DNA of 64,000 bases, from contig DVEG01000015.1 of assembly GCA_015295835.1 (NCBI GenBank), forward strand, positions 124,001 to 188,000, written 5' to 3'. How positions within the stretch are numbered: position 1 is the stretch's first letter; each line of letters starts with the position of its first letter. Of the stretch, positions 16,761-26,626 are shown piece after piece. The stretch comes from Oscillatoriaceae cyanobacterium M7585_C2015_266. Lineage in GTDB: Bacteria > Cyanobacteriota > Cyanobacteriia > Cyanobacteriales > Oscillatoriaceae. The position numbers and the translations under genes were made by a program. Under the pieces are notes generated by a model. That model was not told the DNA's origin, searched no databases, and saw only the letters and a list, made by a program, of their open reading frames with translations.

Positions 16761-17321
16761 TTAATTCTCCGTAAAGGACGTTCCTCGTTTTTTACGTGCT
16801 TCCATTGCTTTTTCTAAGACTCTCAGCAATCCTGGCGCTTCTTCTTGTAGCGTTAGTAGCAATCTTTCGCCTATATCTTCGTCTCCCGGATCTTCGCCAG
16901 TTTCCATAACATGTTTTAGGCGCGGCATGGCTACCTCATCGACAATTTGAATTAATCCATTCAAACAGCGGTTGAATTGTCTTTCTGTTAGCGTTGAATC
17001 TTCTAGAGGAAATTCAATAATAGCGCGAATTTCTCCGTCAGTCGGATCATACTCCCATTGTAGCATTTTGGTTTCCCAGGAAATACAGAGCATTGTCTGT
17101 AAAATAGCATCTTTGTGGGGATGATTCTGTATACCAGAAAGTACTTGAGGAGCAAATAATTTAAAAAATTCTCCGTCTTCGTCGAGTTGAATCACAATCA
17201 GGAAATTGTCTACATTTTCAGCCGCTACTCCTGTAATGATCCGACTATTTTCTTTATCTATATTGTATCGCCACCCTCTTTCGTCTAGGTAATGGGCAAT
17301 CTGTTCCAAGGTTGCAGCCAT
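16761..17321 (-). CDS. YbjN-domain protein
   Basis: The 186-residue acidic, soluble protein matches the YbjN/type III secretion chaperone-like fold: MAATLEQIAHYLDERGWRY, then NFLIVIQLDEDGEFFKLFAP, and TMLCISWETKMLQWEYDPTD. The C-terminal helix carries EEAPGLLRVLEKAMEARKK. YbjN domains are thought to bind other proteins; no partner is evident here. I start at the ATG after a strong GGAGGGAA ribosome binding site; the longer TTG frame (17333) would start inside that site. It is convergent with the pentapeptide-repeat gene, only 24 bases apart. Confidence 0.8.
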   Translation of the reverse strand: MAATLEQIAHYLDERGWRYNIDKENSRIITGVAAENVDNFLIVIQLDEDGEFFKLFAPQVLSGIQNHPHKDAILQTMLCISWETKMLQWEYDPTDGEIRAIIEFPLEDSTLTERQFNRCLNGLIQIVDEVAMPRLKHVMETGEDPGDEDIGERLLLTLQEEAPGLLRVLEKAMEARKKRGTSFTEN

Positions 17322-17379
17322 GATTCCCTCCAAATATTAAGTTAAGTGTAGCCTAAAGAAAGATTTCTTAAAAAATTGT

Positions 17380-18393
17380 TTAGTCAAGGGCTACTGTTTG
17401 GGCAGTTTCAGCGGAGCGACGGGCGGCATCGGCTACTTTGAGGGCGTATAAGCTGGCTTTGGGGGTGATGTAGAGGGGAGTGCCTTCTATTAAGTGATCT
17501 AAAACCATGGCGGTGTCTTTGGCAAATAATCCTCGGCGGCTCCCTACTTGTAAACAAGTGATTTCACTGCCTCGCACGAGTTTTCCCTTGTCTTTGTCGA
17601 AGATTAAGGTGCCGCGATCGCCGTGAACTTCTAATTTGCGTTCGCTTTGCCAGAAAACTTCCCCTTTACCATAAACCACCTCAGCAATCATGCCGCTTTT
17701 GAAGCGCATTTGGGCAGTACACAGACAAGCAGTGAAATACCCTAATTCTTTTTCAGGCGGCGGGGCATCCCAGTATTGCGCTTGGCAGCTCACACTTTCT
17801 ACTTGCCCAAATACGTCTGTCAGTCGCTGCACACGTGAGAGAGCACCGATAAGGGGAAAGCCAAATAAATCTCGCTGATAGCTCCAACGACGAGGTGCGG
17901 GTTGCTCGGGGCTGAGGGTGGCATAGCGAACGTAAAAAACTTGGCCTGTATCCGGCAAGGATTTTACTAATGCCTGATGTACGCCGCCTAGTAGTTCTAA
18001 ATGTTCTACATGCAAAAACTTGCCGGCTTTCTCTGATAAGGCAATAATTTCGGTAGCTTCTGCTACGTCCAATGCTAGGGGATATTCGACAACTACGTCC
18101 TTTCCTGCTAGAATTGCTGCAAGAGCGATCGCTCCATGATCTCTACTGACTGTAGAAATTATCACTAAATCTATATCTTCCCTCTCTATTAGCTCGCGCC
18201 ACGAAACTGCTGCCTCGGTTTCATATGTTTGAGCAAATTCTTCTGTTTTTTCTGGTATGTGACCCGCTACTGCAACTAGCCGCGCTCGCTCATCCCCTTT
18301 TATTGCCTCTGCTCGCAATTTGGCAGCATACCCAGTCCCTACTAAACCTATTCTTATAGGAAGCCTTGCTGCTAATTTAATATTTGAATTCAT
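17380..18393 (-). CDS. Gfo/Idh/MocA family oxidoreductase
   Basis: The roughly 337-residue NAD(P)-dependent oxidoreductase has the N-terminal Rossmann dinucleotide motif GLVGTGYAAKLRAEAI and the family's EYPLALDVAEATEI segment, a variant of the usual EKPLA in which Tyr replaces the substrate-binding Lys. A C-terminal alpha/beta domain follows (GDRGTLIFDKDKGKLVRG). The substrate cannot be predicted. I start at the ATG giving MNSNIKLAARLPIRIG; the longer frame would need TTG. Loss of the conserved Lys could mean non-standard catalysis or a sensor role. It is monocistronic as far as seen. Confidence 0.82.
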   Translation of the reverse strand: MNSNIKLAARLPIRIGLVGTGYAAKLRAEAIKGDERARLVAVAGHIPEKTEEFAQTYETEAAVSWRELIEREDIDLVIISTVSRDHGAIALAAILAGKDVVVEYPLALDVAEATEIIALSEKAGKFLHVEHLELLGGVHQALVKSLPDTGQVFYVRYATLSPEQPAPRRWSYQRDLFGFPLIGALSRVQRLTDVFGQVESVSCQAQYWDAPPPEKELGYFTACLCTAQMRFKSGMIAEVVYGKGEVFWQSERKLEVHGDRGTLIFDKDKGKLVRGSEITCLQVGSRRGLFAKDTAMVLDHLIEGTPLYITPKASLYALKVADAARRSAETAQTVALD

Positions 18394-19068
<675 letters not shown>

Positions 19069-19085
19069 GCATATCCCCCTGTACA

Positions 19086-19124
19086 AGACAGAGAACTTGA
19101 CTCTTTCCTCAAGAATCTCTGTCT
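19086..19124 (+). terminator. first 3' hairpin after petF
   Basis: AGACAGAGA (19086-19094) pairs perfectly with TCTCTGTCT (19116-19124), with TTGA/TCAA nested inside. No U-tract follows, so it may protect the mRNA 3' end rather than terminate. Confidence 0.5.
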
Positions 19125-19182
19125 AGAGGCAAATGCTAAGCTTGAGTTTTTAATTAATTTCTTTTGCAGATAATTCACCACT

Positions 19183-19203
19183 GGGACGCTGTATTGGCGT
19201 CCC
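19183..19203 (+). terminator. second 3' hairpin after petF
   Basis: GGGACGC (19183-19189) pairs perfectly with GCGTCCC (19197-19203) around a 7-base loop and is followed by TTATTAAAAATT. A plausible intrinsic terminator with a weak U-tract. Confidence 0.5.
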
Positions 19204-19358
19204 TTATTAAAAATTATAATATTTAATAATTTATAATATAAATAATAGCGATCGCAGCCAGAAAACCGACTTTTTCAAAAAAACCTAAAATTTTTTCGGA
19301 AAAGTCGAATGACAAATAATAAAAATCAGTTTCCGTACAATCCTCATATGGAAAGACA

Positions 19359-21026
19359 TTAGTTGCTAGTACTCGGCTGTATGGCATCTAAAGTAGGCTC
19401 TCGCCAAAAAGCGATATCTTCACTAATAGGTTGTATCGAAGTTCCGGGATAATAAAAACCGAGAATGCGCGCACTCGACCAACCCTTCTCAGCAAGTGTG
19501 TAAGCGCCGGTTTGGCTCAATCCGACGCCATGTCCAAATCCGCCCCCGACAAAAGCAAAGCCCCAGAGAACTTTCTCAGATTGATAAATAGGCTCCAGAT
19601 AAAATAAAGTACTCAAAGGAGCATAGAATCCTCTGAGAATCTCGTCTTTTTCCAATTCAACTTTACCAATATCAGTAGTCACAGCCAATTTCAGAACTCG
19701 TCCAGAGGGGGCACGCTCTACTACTTTCACATCTTGAATAGTTTTAAAATTTGCCAGGGGATGTTTTTCCTCTTTCAGATAATCCTTAAGATTTTTATTC
19801 ATCTGAGCTAGAGAACTAGGCTCTCGCCAGCGAAATACATCCCAGTCGTCGCCATTAAACCCTTTTGTCAGATTGATAAAACGCCGGAAATTAGACTCCA
19901 CAGCTAAACTCTGCTTGGACAAGTTCCAAATATTATTAGCGGAATCTAATACTGCTCGTAGATAGGGGCGCTCGTCTCCGTGCCACATGTCACTAAAAGC
20001 AGCGGTGACACCGCCACTACTGGAAAAATATAAAGCGTCTACTAATTCATTTTGATAAGTAAGCACTAAACCTGCAGTATTAGCGATCGCTCGATCTACT
20101 TGCTGCCAAGTTTCCCCTATCCCCTTATAAACCTGACATTCCGTATCCGCACACAATTGATAATTATCCACCGCAAACCGCCGCAAATTTCTCAGGGCAT
20201 AAGTTCTAGCTATAATCGCCTGTGCTTCCAGGGCTGCATAGGGAGCTGTGGCTCCTATCTCATAAGGCACCACCCCTCGCAGGTAGGTTTCTAGCGGCAC
20301 CTCATTCACTAGAGTATAAGTGCCATAGGCATTAGGCTGAAGGTGCAAGCGCCCTTCGTATAGGCGCTCCCATTCTCCTTGTTTACCTCGTATAACAGCG
20401 ATCGCTCCTGCAGAAGACATTATCTCTATTTGTTCGCGAGCGTAGCGCTGCCCTTTTACCAATAAAGTTGCCTGCGGCACCTGCTTAAGAATATTTGTTT
20501 GTAAGTAAGCTATTTCATATCCGTTTTTACGCAAGCTTTCCAGCAGCAATCGTCGCAATAAAGGCGTGCTGTACGTCGCCCTTTTGGCCCACACTTGCCA
20601 CCGTTGCGGTTGACCAATTTCTACCTCTATACCTTTAGCTCGCCACTGATTAGCACTTTCTTCAGCATTCTCAAAACTGCGGTAAGTGCCCAAAACCACT
20701 CGCTCTTCTATCACCGGTGCTGACAGCCGTTTCTTTTGAATTTCTAATTTCACCTCCGACGCTTCTAAAGTGAGCGGTTGCCCGTCATTGCCTTTAAACC
20801 TTATAATCAGGCGCTCGCCCTTCTTTGCTTTCAGCGTCAACTGATCATTTGGTTTAGAACCAAATCGCTGCACTATACCTACTCGCAGCTCAATATCTTT
20901 GCCAGTCTGCCCTCGTGTCGGTTCTCCTGAAAATACCACCAGACAGGCAATCAGCACACTCCCCGACAACCAGCTCAAGCCCTCGCCTGTAGGAAAAACA
21001 AGTAATTCAGAAACAGATTTAAACAT
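19359..21026 (-). CDS. SpoIID/LytB domain protein (amidase-enhancer-like)
   Basis: The 555-residue exported protein begins with a hydrophobic signal segment (about 15-36, WLSGSVLIACLVVFSG). A SPOR-like region (VVLGTYRSFENAEESANQWRA) comes next. The SpoIID/LytB domain follows, with QPNAYGTYTLVNEVPLETYL, AQAIIARTYALRN, YFSSSGGVTAAFSDMW and the C-terminal GFGHGVGLSQTGAYTLAEKG block, which includes the His and Gln conserved in SpoIID lytic transglycosylases. In sporulators SpoIID trims glycan strands; in cyanobacteria a role in peptidoglycan remodelling at septa is plausible but inferred. It is divergent from the broken sulfiredoxin and dps genes. Confidence 0.88.
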   Translation of the reverse strand: MFKSVSELLVFPTGEGLSWLSGSVLIACLVVFSGEPTRGQTGKDIELRVGIVQRFGSKPNDQLTLKAKKGERLIIRFKGNDGQPLTLEASEVKLEIQKKRLSAPVIEERVVLGTYRSFENAEESANQWRAKGIEVEIGQPQRWQVWAKRATYSTPLLRRLLLESLRKNGYEIAYLQTNILKQVPQATLLVKGQRYAREQIEIMSSAGAIAVIRGKQGEWERLYEGRLHLQPNAYGTYTLVNEVPLETYLRGVVPYEIGATAPYAALEAQAIIARTYALRNLRRFAVDNYQLCADTECQVYKGIGETWQQVDRAIANTAGLVLTYQNELVDALYFSSSGGVTAAFSDMWHGDERPYLRAVLDSANNIWNLSKQSLAVESNFRRFINLTKGFNGDDWDVFRWREPSSLAQMNKNLKDYLKEEKHPLANFKTIQDVKVVERAPSGRVLKLAVTTDIGKVELEKDEILRGFYAPLSTLFYLEPIYQSEKVLWGFAFVGGGFGHGVGLSQTGAYTLAEKGWSSARILGFYYPGTSIQPISEDIAFWREPTLDAIQPSTSN

Positions 21027-21258
21027 ACTTTTGCTCTTAATAGCCTTCTGTATTGGAATAGCCCCTATCCACTAGCCATTTATAGCCTATTATCGACCAA
21101 AACCCAGAAATATTTTTTTATTGATTCAATTTAAAAACTAATGTAATTCCCTAAAAATATACAAAAATTTTTGCATTTTAAAATTAACTAAAAATTTAAT
21201 AGCAAAACGAAGTCAGTATGAGTATGATTAAAGCAGAACCAAAAAAACAGAAAGAGCA

Positions 21259-21512
21259 ATGAGGATAGAAGAAATACCGATCAACCGAATTCGTCGCCCC
21301 CTGCCGCGACAAAATGACCAAAAAAAAGTGGCCGCCCTTATGGAGTCCATTAAAGGCTGCAAGAGCCGATAGAAGTTTTAGAAGTAGACGGAGAATACTA
21401 CGGCTTTTCTGGCTGCCACAGATTTGAAGCTTGTCAGCGCCTAGGGTACGAAACAATTCGCTGCAAAGTTCGCCGCGCTCCCCGCTCGGTGTTGCGGATG
21501 CACCTAGCCTGA
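21259..21512 (+). pseudogene. sulfiredoxin, broken by a small deletion
   Basis: Frame one reads MRIEEIPINRIRRPLPRQ and continues to VAALMESIK before stopping at TAG. Two bases into the shifted frame the rest of a sulfiredoxin follows: LQEPIEVLEVDGEYYGFSGC, HRFEACQRLGYETIRCKVRR and the end [11 protein letters not shown]. The catalytic GCHR motif is intact. The two frames join near 21353-21357; the missing piece is the EIG-type turn, consistent with loss of about 7 bases (the shift needs 3n+1). Sulfiredoxin normally reduces overoxidised 2-Cys peroxiredoxin with ATP. The gene lies just before dps, another peroxide defence gene. A sequencing error is the main alternative. Confidence 0.75.
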
Positions 21513-21555
21513 AGCTGACAATCTCTTCAACCCTATAGTAAAAAAAGGAAACCTT

Positions 21556-22047
21556 ATGCAGATTCAAGCAAAACCTATGAAAATCGACATTGGAATAGAA
21601 GAGAAAAGCAGACAAGAGATTGCCGAGGGGCTGTCTCGGCTACTTGCAGATACATATACGCTTTACCTAAAAACTCACAATTTCCATTGGAACGTCACAG
21701 GACCAATGTTCCAAACTCTGCACCTGATGTTTGAGGCGCAGTACACTGAACTAGCAACAGCAGTTGATCAAATAGCCGAAAGGATCAGAGCTTTAGGATT
21801 TCCCGCTCCAGGCACATACAGTGAATTTGCTCGCTTAAGTTCAATTCCAGAAACCCCTGGTGTGCCGAAGGCAGAAGAAATGATTCGCCTGTTGGTAGAA
21901 GGGCAAGAAGCTGTGGTGCGCACGGCGCGATCGATTTTCCCGATTGTTGAAAAAGTCAATGACGAACCCACTGCCGACTTGCTCACTCAGCGGATGCAAG
22001 TACATGAAAAGACTGCTTGGATGTTGAGAAGTTTGCTAGAAGAGTAA
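21556..22047 (+). CDS. Dps-family ferritin-like DNA/iron protein
   Basis: The 163-residue four-helix protein matches the Dps family: [20 protein letters not shown] gives the ferroxidase ligands (His44, His56, Glu60 region), followed by [20 protein letters not shown]. Dps forms a 12-subunit shell that oxidises Fe2+ with H2O2 and stores iron, protecting DNA. The N-terminal extension ([18 protein letters not shown]) is short and not strongly basic, so DNA binding is uncertain. The AAAGGAA ribosome binding site supports ATG at 21556. It lies 44 bases after the sulfiredoxin remnant, probably in the same transcript, and ends at a clear terminator. Confidence 0.93.
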   Translation: MQIQAKPMKIDIGIEEKSRQEIAEGLSRLLADTYTLYLKTHNFHWNVTGPMFQTLHLMFEAQYTELATAVDQIAERIRALGFPAPGTYSEFARLSSIPETPGVPKAEEMIRLLVEGQEAVVRTARSIFPIVEKVNDEPTADLLTQRMQVHEKTAWMLRSLLEE

Positions 22048-22075
22048 AACTGGATAATAGGGGAGCGGCACAGGG

Positions 22076-22121
22076 AGTAATGGGTGTTATAAATTATCCA
22101 TTACTAGCCCCTGATTTTTTT
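22076..22121 (+). terminator. intrinsic terminator after dps
   Basis: AGTAATGG (22076-22083) pairs perfectly with CCATTACT (22098-22105), with an outer GGG/CCC possibility, followed by a seven-T run (22115-22121). Confidence 0.65.
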
Positions 22122-22140
22122 GAATTTTCATAATATAAGT

Positions 22141-22788
22141 ATGGCAGAAACGGCGAGTCGAAAGTATGTTGAGCAGTTGCGGCAGATGATGCGGCGAGTC
22201 GGTATTGCGGATTTTAAGGCGCTGCGACAAAAAGCAGGGGTTTCAAAACAACAGATAAAGCTGTTGCGGCAAGGTTTAGTAGCGCAGATGCGGCTGGAAA
22301 ATTTGGTAAAAATTGCAAAAGCGCTGCAAGTGCAGACTGGGGAGTTGATAGGGATGTTGCTTTCGGAAGAAGTGACTACAGTAATGGCTGCACAGCTACA
22401 AGAAGAATGTGCTAGACTGCGATCGCAGCTTGAGATGCAACGACAGGAATTACTACAGGAATTTCAACGAGAAAGCCTACAAGTACTAGAATCCTGGCTC
22501 ATCCAGTGGCCAACAGCTGCCCATGCAGCACGAGAAAAACCCGATTTGCCAGCAGAAAGATTACTACCACTGCTACGCCCGGTGGAGCAGTTGTTACAAA
22601 AATGGGGGGTAGAAGCGCTCGCTACAGTCGGTGCAGAAATCCCCTATGATCCCAAACAACATCAACTCATGGAAGGAATTGCCCAACCAGGTGAGCCTGT
22701 AAAAGTACGCTACACTGGTTACCGACAGGGCGATAACCTCCTCTACCGCGCCAAAGTTAGTCCAGTTAAGGAGTTCCCAGAGGATTAA
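22141..22788 (+). CDS. helix-turn-helix / GrpE-like fusion protein
   Basis: The 215-residue protein begins with a Cro/Xre-like helix-turn-helix (about residues 10-75: FKALRQKAGVSKQQIKLLRQ, LENLVKIAKALQVQTGEL). A Gln/Glu-rich coiled coil follows (about 80-135: AAQLQEECARLRSQLEMQ and on). The C-terminus resembles the GrpE beta domain (VEQLLQKWGVEALATVG, then IPYDPKQHQLMEG, VKVRYTGYRQGDNLLYRAKV). GrpE is the nucleotide-exchange factor of DnaK; here the dimerising helix is short. The HTH suggests a DNA-linked chaperone regulator; this is inference. I start at ATG; the longer frame would begin with TTG inside the terminator U-tract. The last 23 bases overlap the convergent DUF1350 gene. Confidence 0.8.
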   Translation: MAETASRKYVEQLRQMMRRVGIADFKALRQKAGVSKQQIKLLRQGLVAQMRLENLVKIAKALQVQTGELIGMLLSEEVTTVMAAQLQEECARLRSQLEMQRQELLQEFQRESLQVLESWLIQWPTAAHAAREKPDLPAERLLPLLRPVEQLLQKWGVEALATVGAEIPYDPKQHQLMEGIAQPGEPVKVRYTGYRQGDNLLYRAKVSPVKEFPED

Positions 22789-23533
22789 GCCAGCGGAGAA
22801 TTTCTTTTTGCAAACAAAACAGTTCCCGTGAGATTTGTTGGCGAAACCACTGAGCGAGCGCATCTAGCGGCGAAAATTCCCTCCCCGCTTGCCAATTAAT
22901 ATCTTGACTCAAAGGAGTCAAATGATTACCGGGGAGTTTCTGCAGAGCTACCATACCTGGAAAACGTCGCTCAAGTACAGAAATCAGTGACAGAGTTTGA
23001 TCAATATCATCATCCATAAATTTAATCATTAGATTACGCCGAATTTGATAGCGCTCCGCAACGAGCTGGCTAGTTTCTAGGGGAGAAGGAGTAAATTCCA
23101 CTTCAAACAGCGGCAAAAACTGCTCCCCAAAAGGAATAGCGCGGCGAGCCGGATAATTATTATAGGAAATCAAGATATTGCCTGCACGTTCAACCTCAAA
23201 TAAACTACCAATCAGCAAGTGTAGCTTGCAACCCATACTGTGCCCCATACCGTAGATAGGCAAATATCCTCTTCTCAACTGTTTAGTTGCTTGCAAGCGA
23301 GCCATAGTCTGCTCAAAACTCCAGAGCACACTTCGAGCAATCTCTGCGTGATCAAAAGTATTTAAAAATGGCGTTGCTACTATCACATAGCCCGCATTTC
23401 CGATTTGCTCCAACAAATGTCGATATGTTATTTGCGGAGCAGCAGCAACAAAAGCGCCGCCGAGAAAATGTACCACAGCTACAGCCCGTGGGGGAATGAA
23501 TACCCAATTACCTGCAATTTCCTGCCAGTTCAT
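22766..23533 (-). CDS. DUF1350 family alpha/beta-hydrolase-like protein
   Basis: The 255-residue soluble protein matches DUF1350, found in cyanobacteria and plastids: WQEIAGNWVFIPPRAVAVVH, FLGGAFVAAAPQITYRHLLE, and a nucleophile-elbow-like GMGHSMGCKLHLLIGSL with Ser in HSMG. The fold looks like an alpha/beta hydrolase and PGNHLTPL may supply the catalytic His. The natural substrate is unknown. An upstream GTG at 23545 would add four residues; I chose ATG giving MNWQEI. Its 3' end overlaps the convergent HTH-GrpE gene. Confidence 0.82.
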   Translation of the reverse strand: MNWQEIAGNWVFIPPRAVAVVHFLGGAFVAAAPQITYRHLLEQIGNAGYVIVATPFLNTFDHAEIARSVLWSFEQTMARLQATKQLRRGYLPIYGMGHSMGCKLHLLIGSLFEVERAGNILISYNNYPARRAIPFGEQFLPLFEVEFTPSPLETSQLVAERYQIRRNLMIKFMDDDIDQTLSLISVLERRFPGMVALQKLPGNHLTPLSQDINWQAGREFSPLDALAQWFRQQISRELFCLQKEILRWLNPLGTP

Positions 23534-24333
23534 ATTAATATTCACTTAAGTATTTATATTTTATCATATTTTAACTTATTTTTACATTCTCTTCTCTGCT
23601 TGCAGACAATAGAATTTTTTACTCACTGTTTGTTTAAATTATTTTTAGAATTACCAATAACAACAGAGCAAAAGCGCAAACCCATACAAAATCGTGATCC
23701 CCTTATTCCTGGTTATTTTAATAGCTCCCTGTTGAATTTAGCGCTAACCGATGCACGCAGCCCATCTTTGATTTTTTCTCTTGATACAGATAGATTAGCA
23801 CCCCTCTTCAGATAGATATTTTTTAGGCGGCGATACCTAAGTATTCTTGCTTGTGGCGGCAGCAAATACCCCTATTATTGTCTCTTTTATGTTCTTATAT
23901 ATAGGGTTAAGTGCTAATTTCTAAGCTAGCAGCCGAGATGCGGAGCTACTGGGAAATGACAATATTTTGCAAATAAAATGAAAATAAAACTCAAAATCAA
24001 AGAAGTGTTAAAGGATTATTATATCATATGTCTAAGTTTCTGCCTTCTCCCTCCCCTTTCTCCTTGATTTCATTGAGTAAGTGAATGTAACTCTAGCGAA
24101 TATAGCTGGCATCAAGGGCTTCACTCTTCTCAAAATTAAAAAATTTTTAATTTGTAATTTAGATAACAAAAAAAAAAAAAAGATTTTATAAAAATAAAAA
24201 AATAATGTAAAAATAAACGCTTGTAGCTCAAAAAGAATAAACTAAGTAAACAGAATAGAAAAAGTTATCTATGAAATATTCCGAGGGAATGGGAGCTTGA
24301 AAATACTAAAAAAATAATAAGTGAGGAGGAAAT
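23534..24333. other. 800-base AT-rich intergenic region
   Basis: No gene with a ribosome binding site and family resemblance was found. A chance ORF reads through 23405-23815. The section 24160-24260 is nearly pure A/T, with a run of 14 A at 24169-24182. The kinase gene promoter is expected in the last 150 bases, but I could not fix boxes. Confidence 0.5.
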
Positions 24334-26205
24334 ATGATTACAACAACTGAAACAAGCGAAAAAGTAATAAACATTGTCAGAAGGAAACAGGCAATAGACA
24401 GACAGATATCAGCTCTTATAAAAACCAACGACAGACACAAAATCGAACACTCAGTTGAGTTGCTGCATTCAATCCGTCAGGCGCTCGATTGGCACGAGAT
24501 GCGTGCGGAGATTCAGCAGCAAAAACGGAAACTACAGATGCTCGAAGCTCGTTTCCGCAGTGTCATTGACAAAAACGCAGATAGTATTATTATATTAGAC
24601 TGCAAAGGGATTATTCGTTTTGCTAACCCGGCAACGACTTCTCTTTTTAACTGTAAGGTAGAAGAGCTTTTGGGGAAAGAACTTTTCGACAAGTTTGTCT
24701 TAGAGAAAAAAGCCTGCGAGATCGATACTTCAATAATGTCGCGAGAAAGCGATAACGGAACCGACGATATACGTGTAGTACAAACTTTGGTAGATATTAT
24801 TCCGGTAAGGGGAGAAAAAGCGATCGCAGAAATGCGGGTAGTAGAAACAGAATGGGAAGGTAAAATCGCTTTCCTAGTATTACTACGCGACATAACCGCT
24901 CGCGTGCGGGCAGAAGAAGCACTCCGGCAAGAAAGAGATTTTAGTAGAACCCTAGTAGAAGCATCACCAGCCTTTTTCATTGCCATCAACCCAGAAGGAA
25001 AAGTGCTGATGATGAATGAAGCCATGCTCACGGCTCTAGGCTATACTTTAGATGAGGTGATAAGTCGCGATTACCTGTCAAAATTTGTGATTGCAGTCGA
25101 ACGCGATCGCGCCAGAGACAATTTTGTAAAATTAATTCATTTAAAAACAAACCTTACTCACGAGAACCACATCTTAACAAAAGACGGACGCCAATTGCTA
25201 GTCGAGTGGCACAGCAGAGCCGTATTCAAGACATCTGGTGAATTAAACTTTATTTTTAGCGTCGGGCTAGATATCACCGAGCGCAAAAAAGCCGAAGAAG
25301 CCCTGCGCCAGTCAGAATCTCAATTTCGGGAACAAGCGCAAAGATTAGAGCAAGCACTGCAAGAATTACAGCGCACTCAAGCCCAGTTAGTTCAGACAGA
25401 AAAAATGTCTAGTTTGGGGCAGATGGTAGCGGGATTAGCACACGAAATTAACAATCCAATCAATTTTATCACCGGCAATGTTCACCATGCCAAAGAGTAC
25501 ATACAAGAATTGCTAGAACTGATACGCTTGTATCAGAAACACTACCCCGATCCCGTGCCGGAAATCAAAAAATACCAGGAAGAGATCGAGCTAGAATTTA
25601 TCATGGAAGATTTGCAGAAACTGCTTTCTTCTATGGAATTAGGCACGGATAGAATCAGGAAAATTGTTTTGAGCTTGCGAAACTTTTCCCGCTTAGACGA
25701 AGCAGAGAAAAAGTCGGTAAATATTCATGAAGGAATTGATAGCACGCTGCTGATATTGCATAATCGACTGAGAGCGAAACCAGGGCATCCTGAGATTGAG
25801 GTTATTAAAGAATACGGCGAACTTCCCAATGTGGAGTGCTACGCTGGGCAACTCAATCAGGTATTTATGAATATTCTTAGTAATGCGATTGATGCTTTGG
25901 AGCAAGAAATGGAAAATCCGCCAGAATCAGGTGTGAAGAAATTACCAAAGATATATATTACTACTGCACTCAAAGACAGCCAGTGGGTACAAATAAGAAT
26001 TCGGGACAATGGCCCTGGTATGAATGAGACAGTTTGCCGTCGCTTATTTGATCCTTTCTTTACTACTAAACCAATTGGTAAGGGTACTGGGTTGGGATTG
26101 TCTATTAGTTATCAGATTGTAGTGGAAAAACACGGCGGACAGTTGCAATGTTTTTCAGAACCAGGAAAGGGAGCAGAATTTGTTGTTGAGATTCCTATTA
26201 AGTAG
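24334..26205 (+). CDS. PAS-domain sensor histidine kinase
   Basis: The 623-residue protein is soluble, with no membrane helix. Order: a short helical N-terminus, PAS 1 (about 78-195, SVIDKNADSIIILDCKGIIRFA), PAS 2 with PAC (about 205-325), a coiled coil (325-350), a phospho-acceptor region with GLAHEINNPINFI (His370) and an ATPase domain with the N box (NQVFMNILSNAIDAL), G1 box (IRIRDNGPGMNE), F box (FDPFFTTKPIGKGTGLGLSI) and G2. This architecture autophosphorylates on His and passes phosphate to an unlinked response regulator; none is adjacent. The start has a strong GAGGAGGAA ribosome binding site. Confidence 0.93.
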   Translation: MITTTETSEKVINIVRRKQAIDRQISALIKTNDRHKIEHSVELLHSIRQALDWHEMRAEIQQQKRKLQMLEARFRSVIDKNADSIIILDCKGIIRFANPATTSLFNCKVEELLGKELFDKFVLEKKACEIDTSIMSRESDNGTDDIRVVQTLVDIIPVRGEKAIAEMRVVETEWEGKIAFLVLLRDITARVRAEEALRQERDFSRTLVEASPAFFIAINPEGKVLMMNEAMLTALGYTLDEVISRDYLSKFVIAVERDRARDNFVKLIHLKTNLTHENHILTKDGRQLLVEWHSRAVFKTSGELNFIFSVGLDITERKKAEEALRQSESQFREQAQRLEQALQELQRTQAQLVQTEKMSSLGQMVAGLAHEINNPINFITGNVHHAKEYIQELLELIRLYQKHYPDPVPEIKKYQEEIELEFIMEDLQKLLSSMELGTDRIRKIVLSLRNFSRLDEAEKKSVNIHEGIDSTLLILHNRLRAKPGHPEIEVIKEYGELPNVECYAGQLNQVFMNILSNAIDALEQEMENPPESGVKKLPKIYITTALKDSQWVQIRIRDNGPGMNETVCRRLFDPFFTTKPIGKGTGLGLSISYQIVVEKHGGQLQCFSEPGKGAEFVVEIPIK

Positions 26206-26626
26206 GAGGTGATTAAAAAATAAGAAACGTTTAAATTTATAATAAATTTTTTATTTTGGAATCAAGGGAAGCGCCGACGAAATCGTCTGGTAGCGGGCTA
26301 GATTATTGGCAATAAATTTTTATTATTTGTCCTATATTTTAGCGGTTTGTAAAAGAAGAAAGAAATAAAAAAATATATAAAAAAATGATATTTTGCTAGA
26401 GAAAAGAGGTATAATACTGAGAAAATAATAAGGTAGAGAGAAGCTATCTAGCAGCGGGGGGAGGACGGGGTTAAATAAAGAACTCATTCGGATAAGAAAA
26501 GGTATTGGGAGGAAAACAAAGAAACTGCCCCAATAAAATAGCAAAGATTTAAAAGTCGAGAGCTAGCCAGAATACGACTAGGCGATCGCTAAAAAGCCCT
26601 AATCTTGAAAAAAAACAAGAAATATT
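26206..26626. other. intergenic region between the two signalling genes
   Basis: An A-rich 420-base gap holding one HIP1 copy near 26581 and no convincing gene. A 70-codon minus-strand frame at 26332-26544 is an artefact of poly-A/T composition. No obvious terminator was found after the kinase. Confidence 0.45.

Noticed and set aside
23405-23815. 136-codon plus-strand ORF
   Set aside because: Starts inside the DUF1350 gene on the other strand and has no protein-like pattern or SD.
24169-24182. Run of 14 A as a possible mobile-element tail
   Set aside because: No inverted repeats, target duplication or ORF around it; simple low-complexity DNA.
26332-26544. 70-codon hydrophobic minus-strand ORF
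   Set aside because: Phe/Leu/Ile content mirrors A-rich DNA; no start signal.
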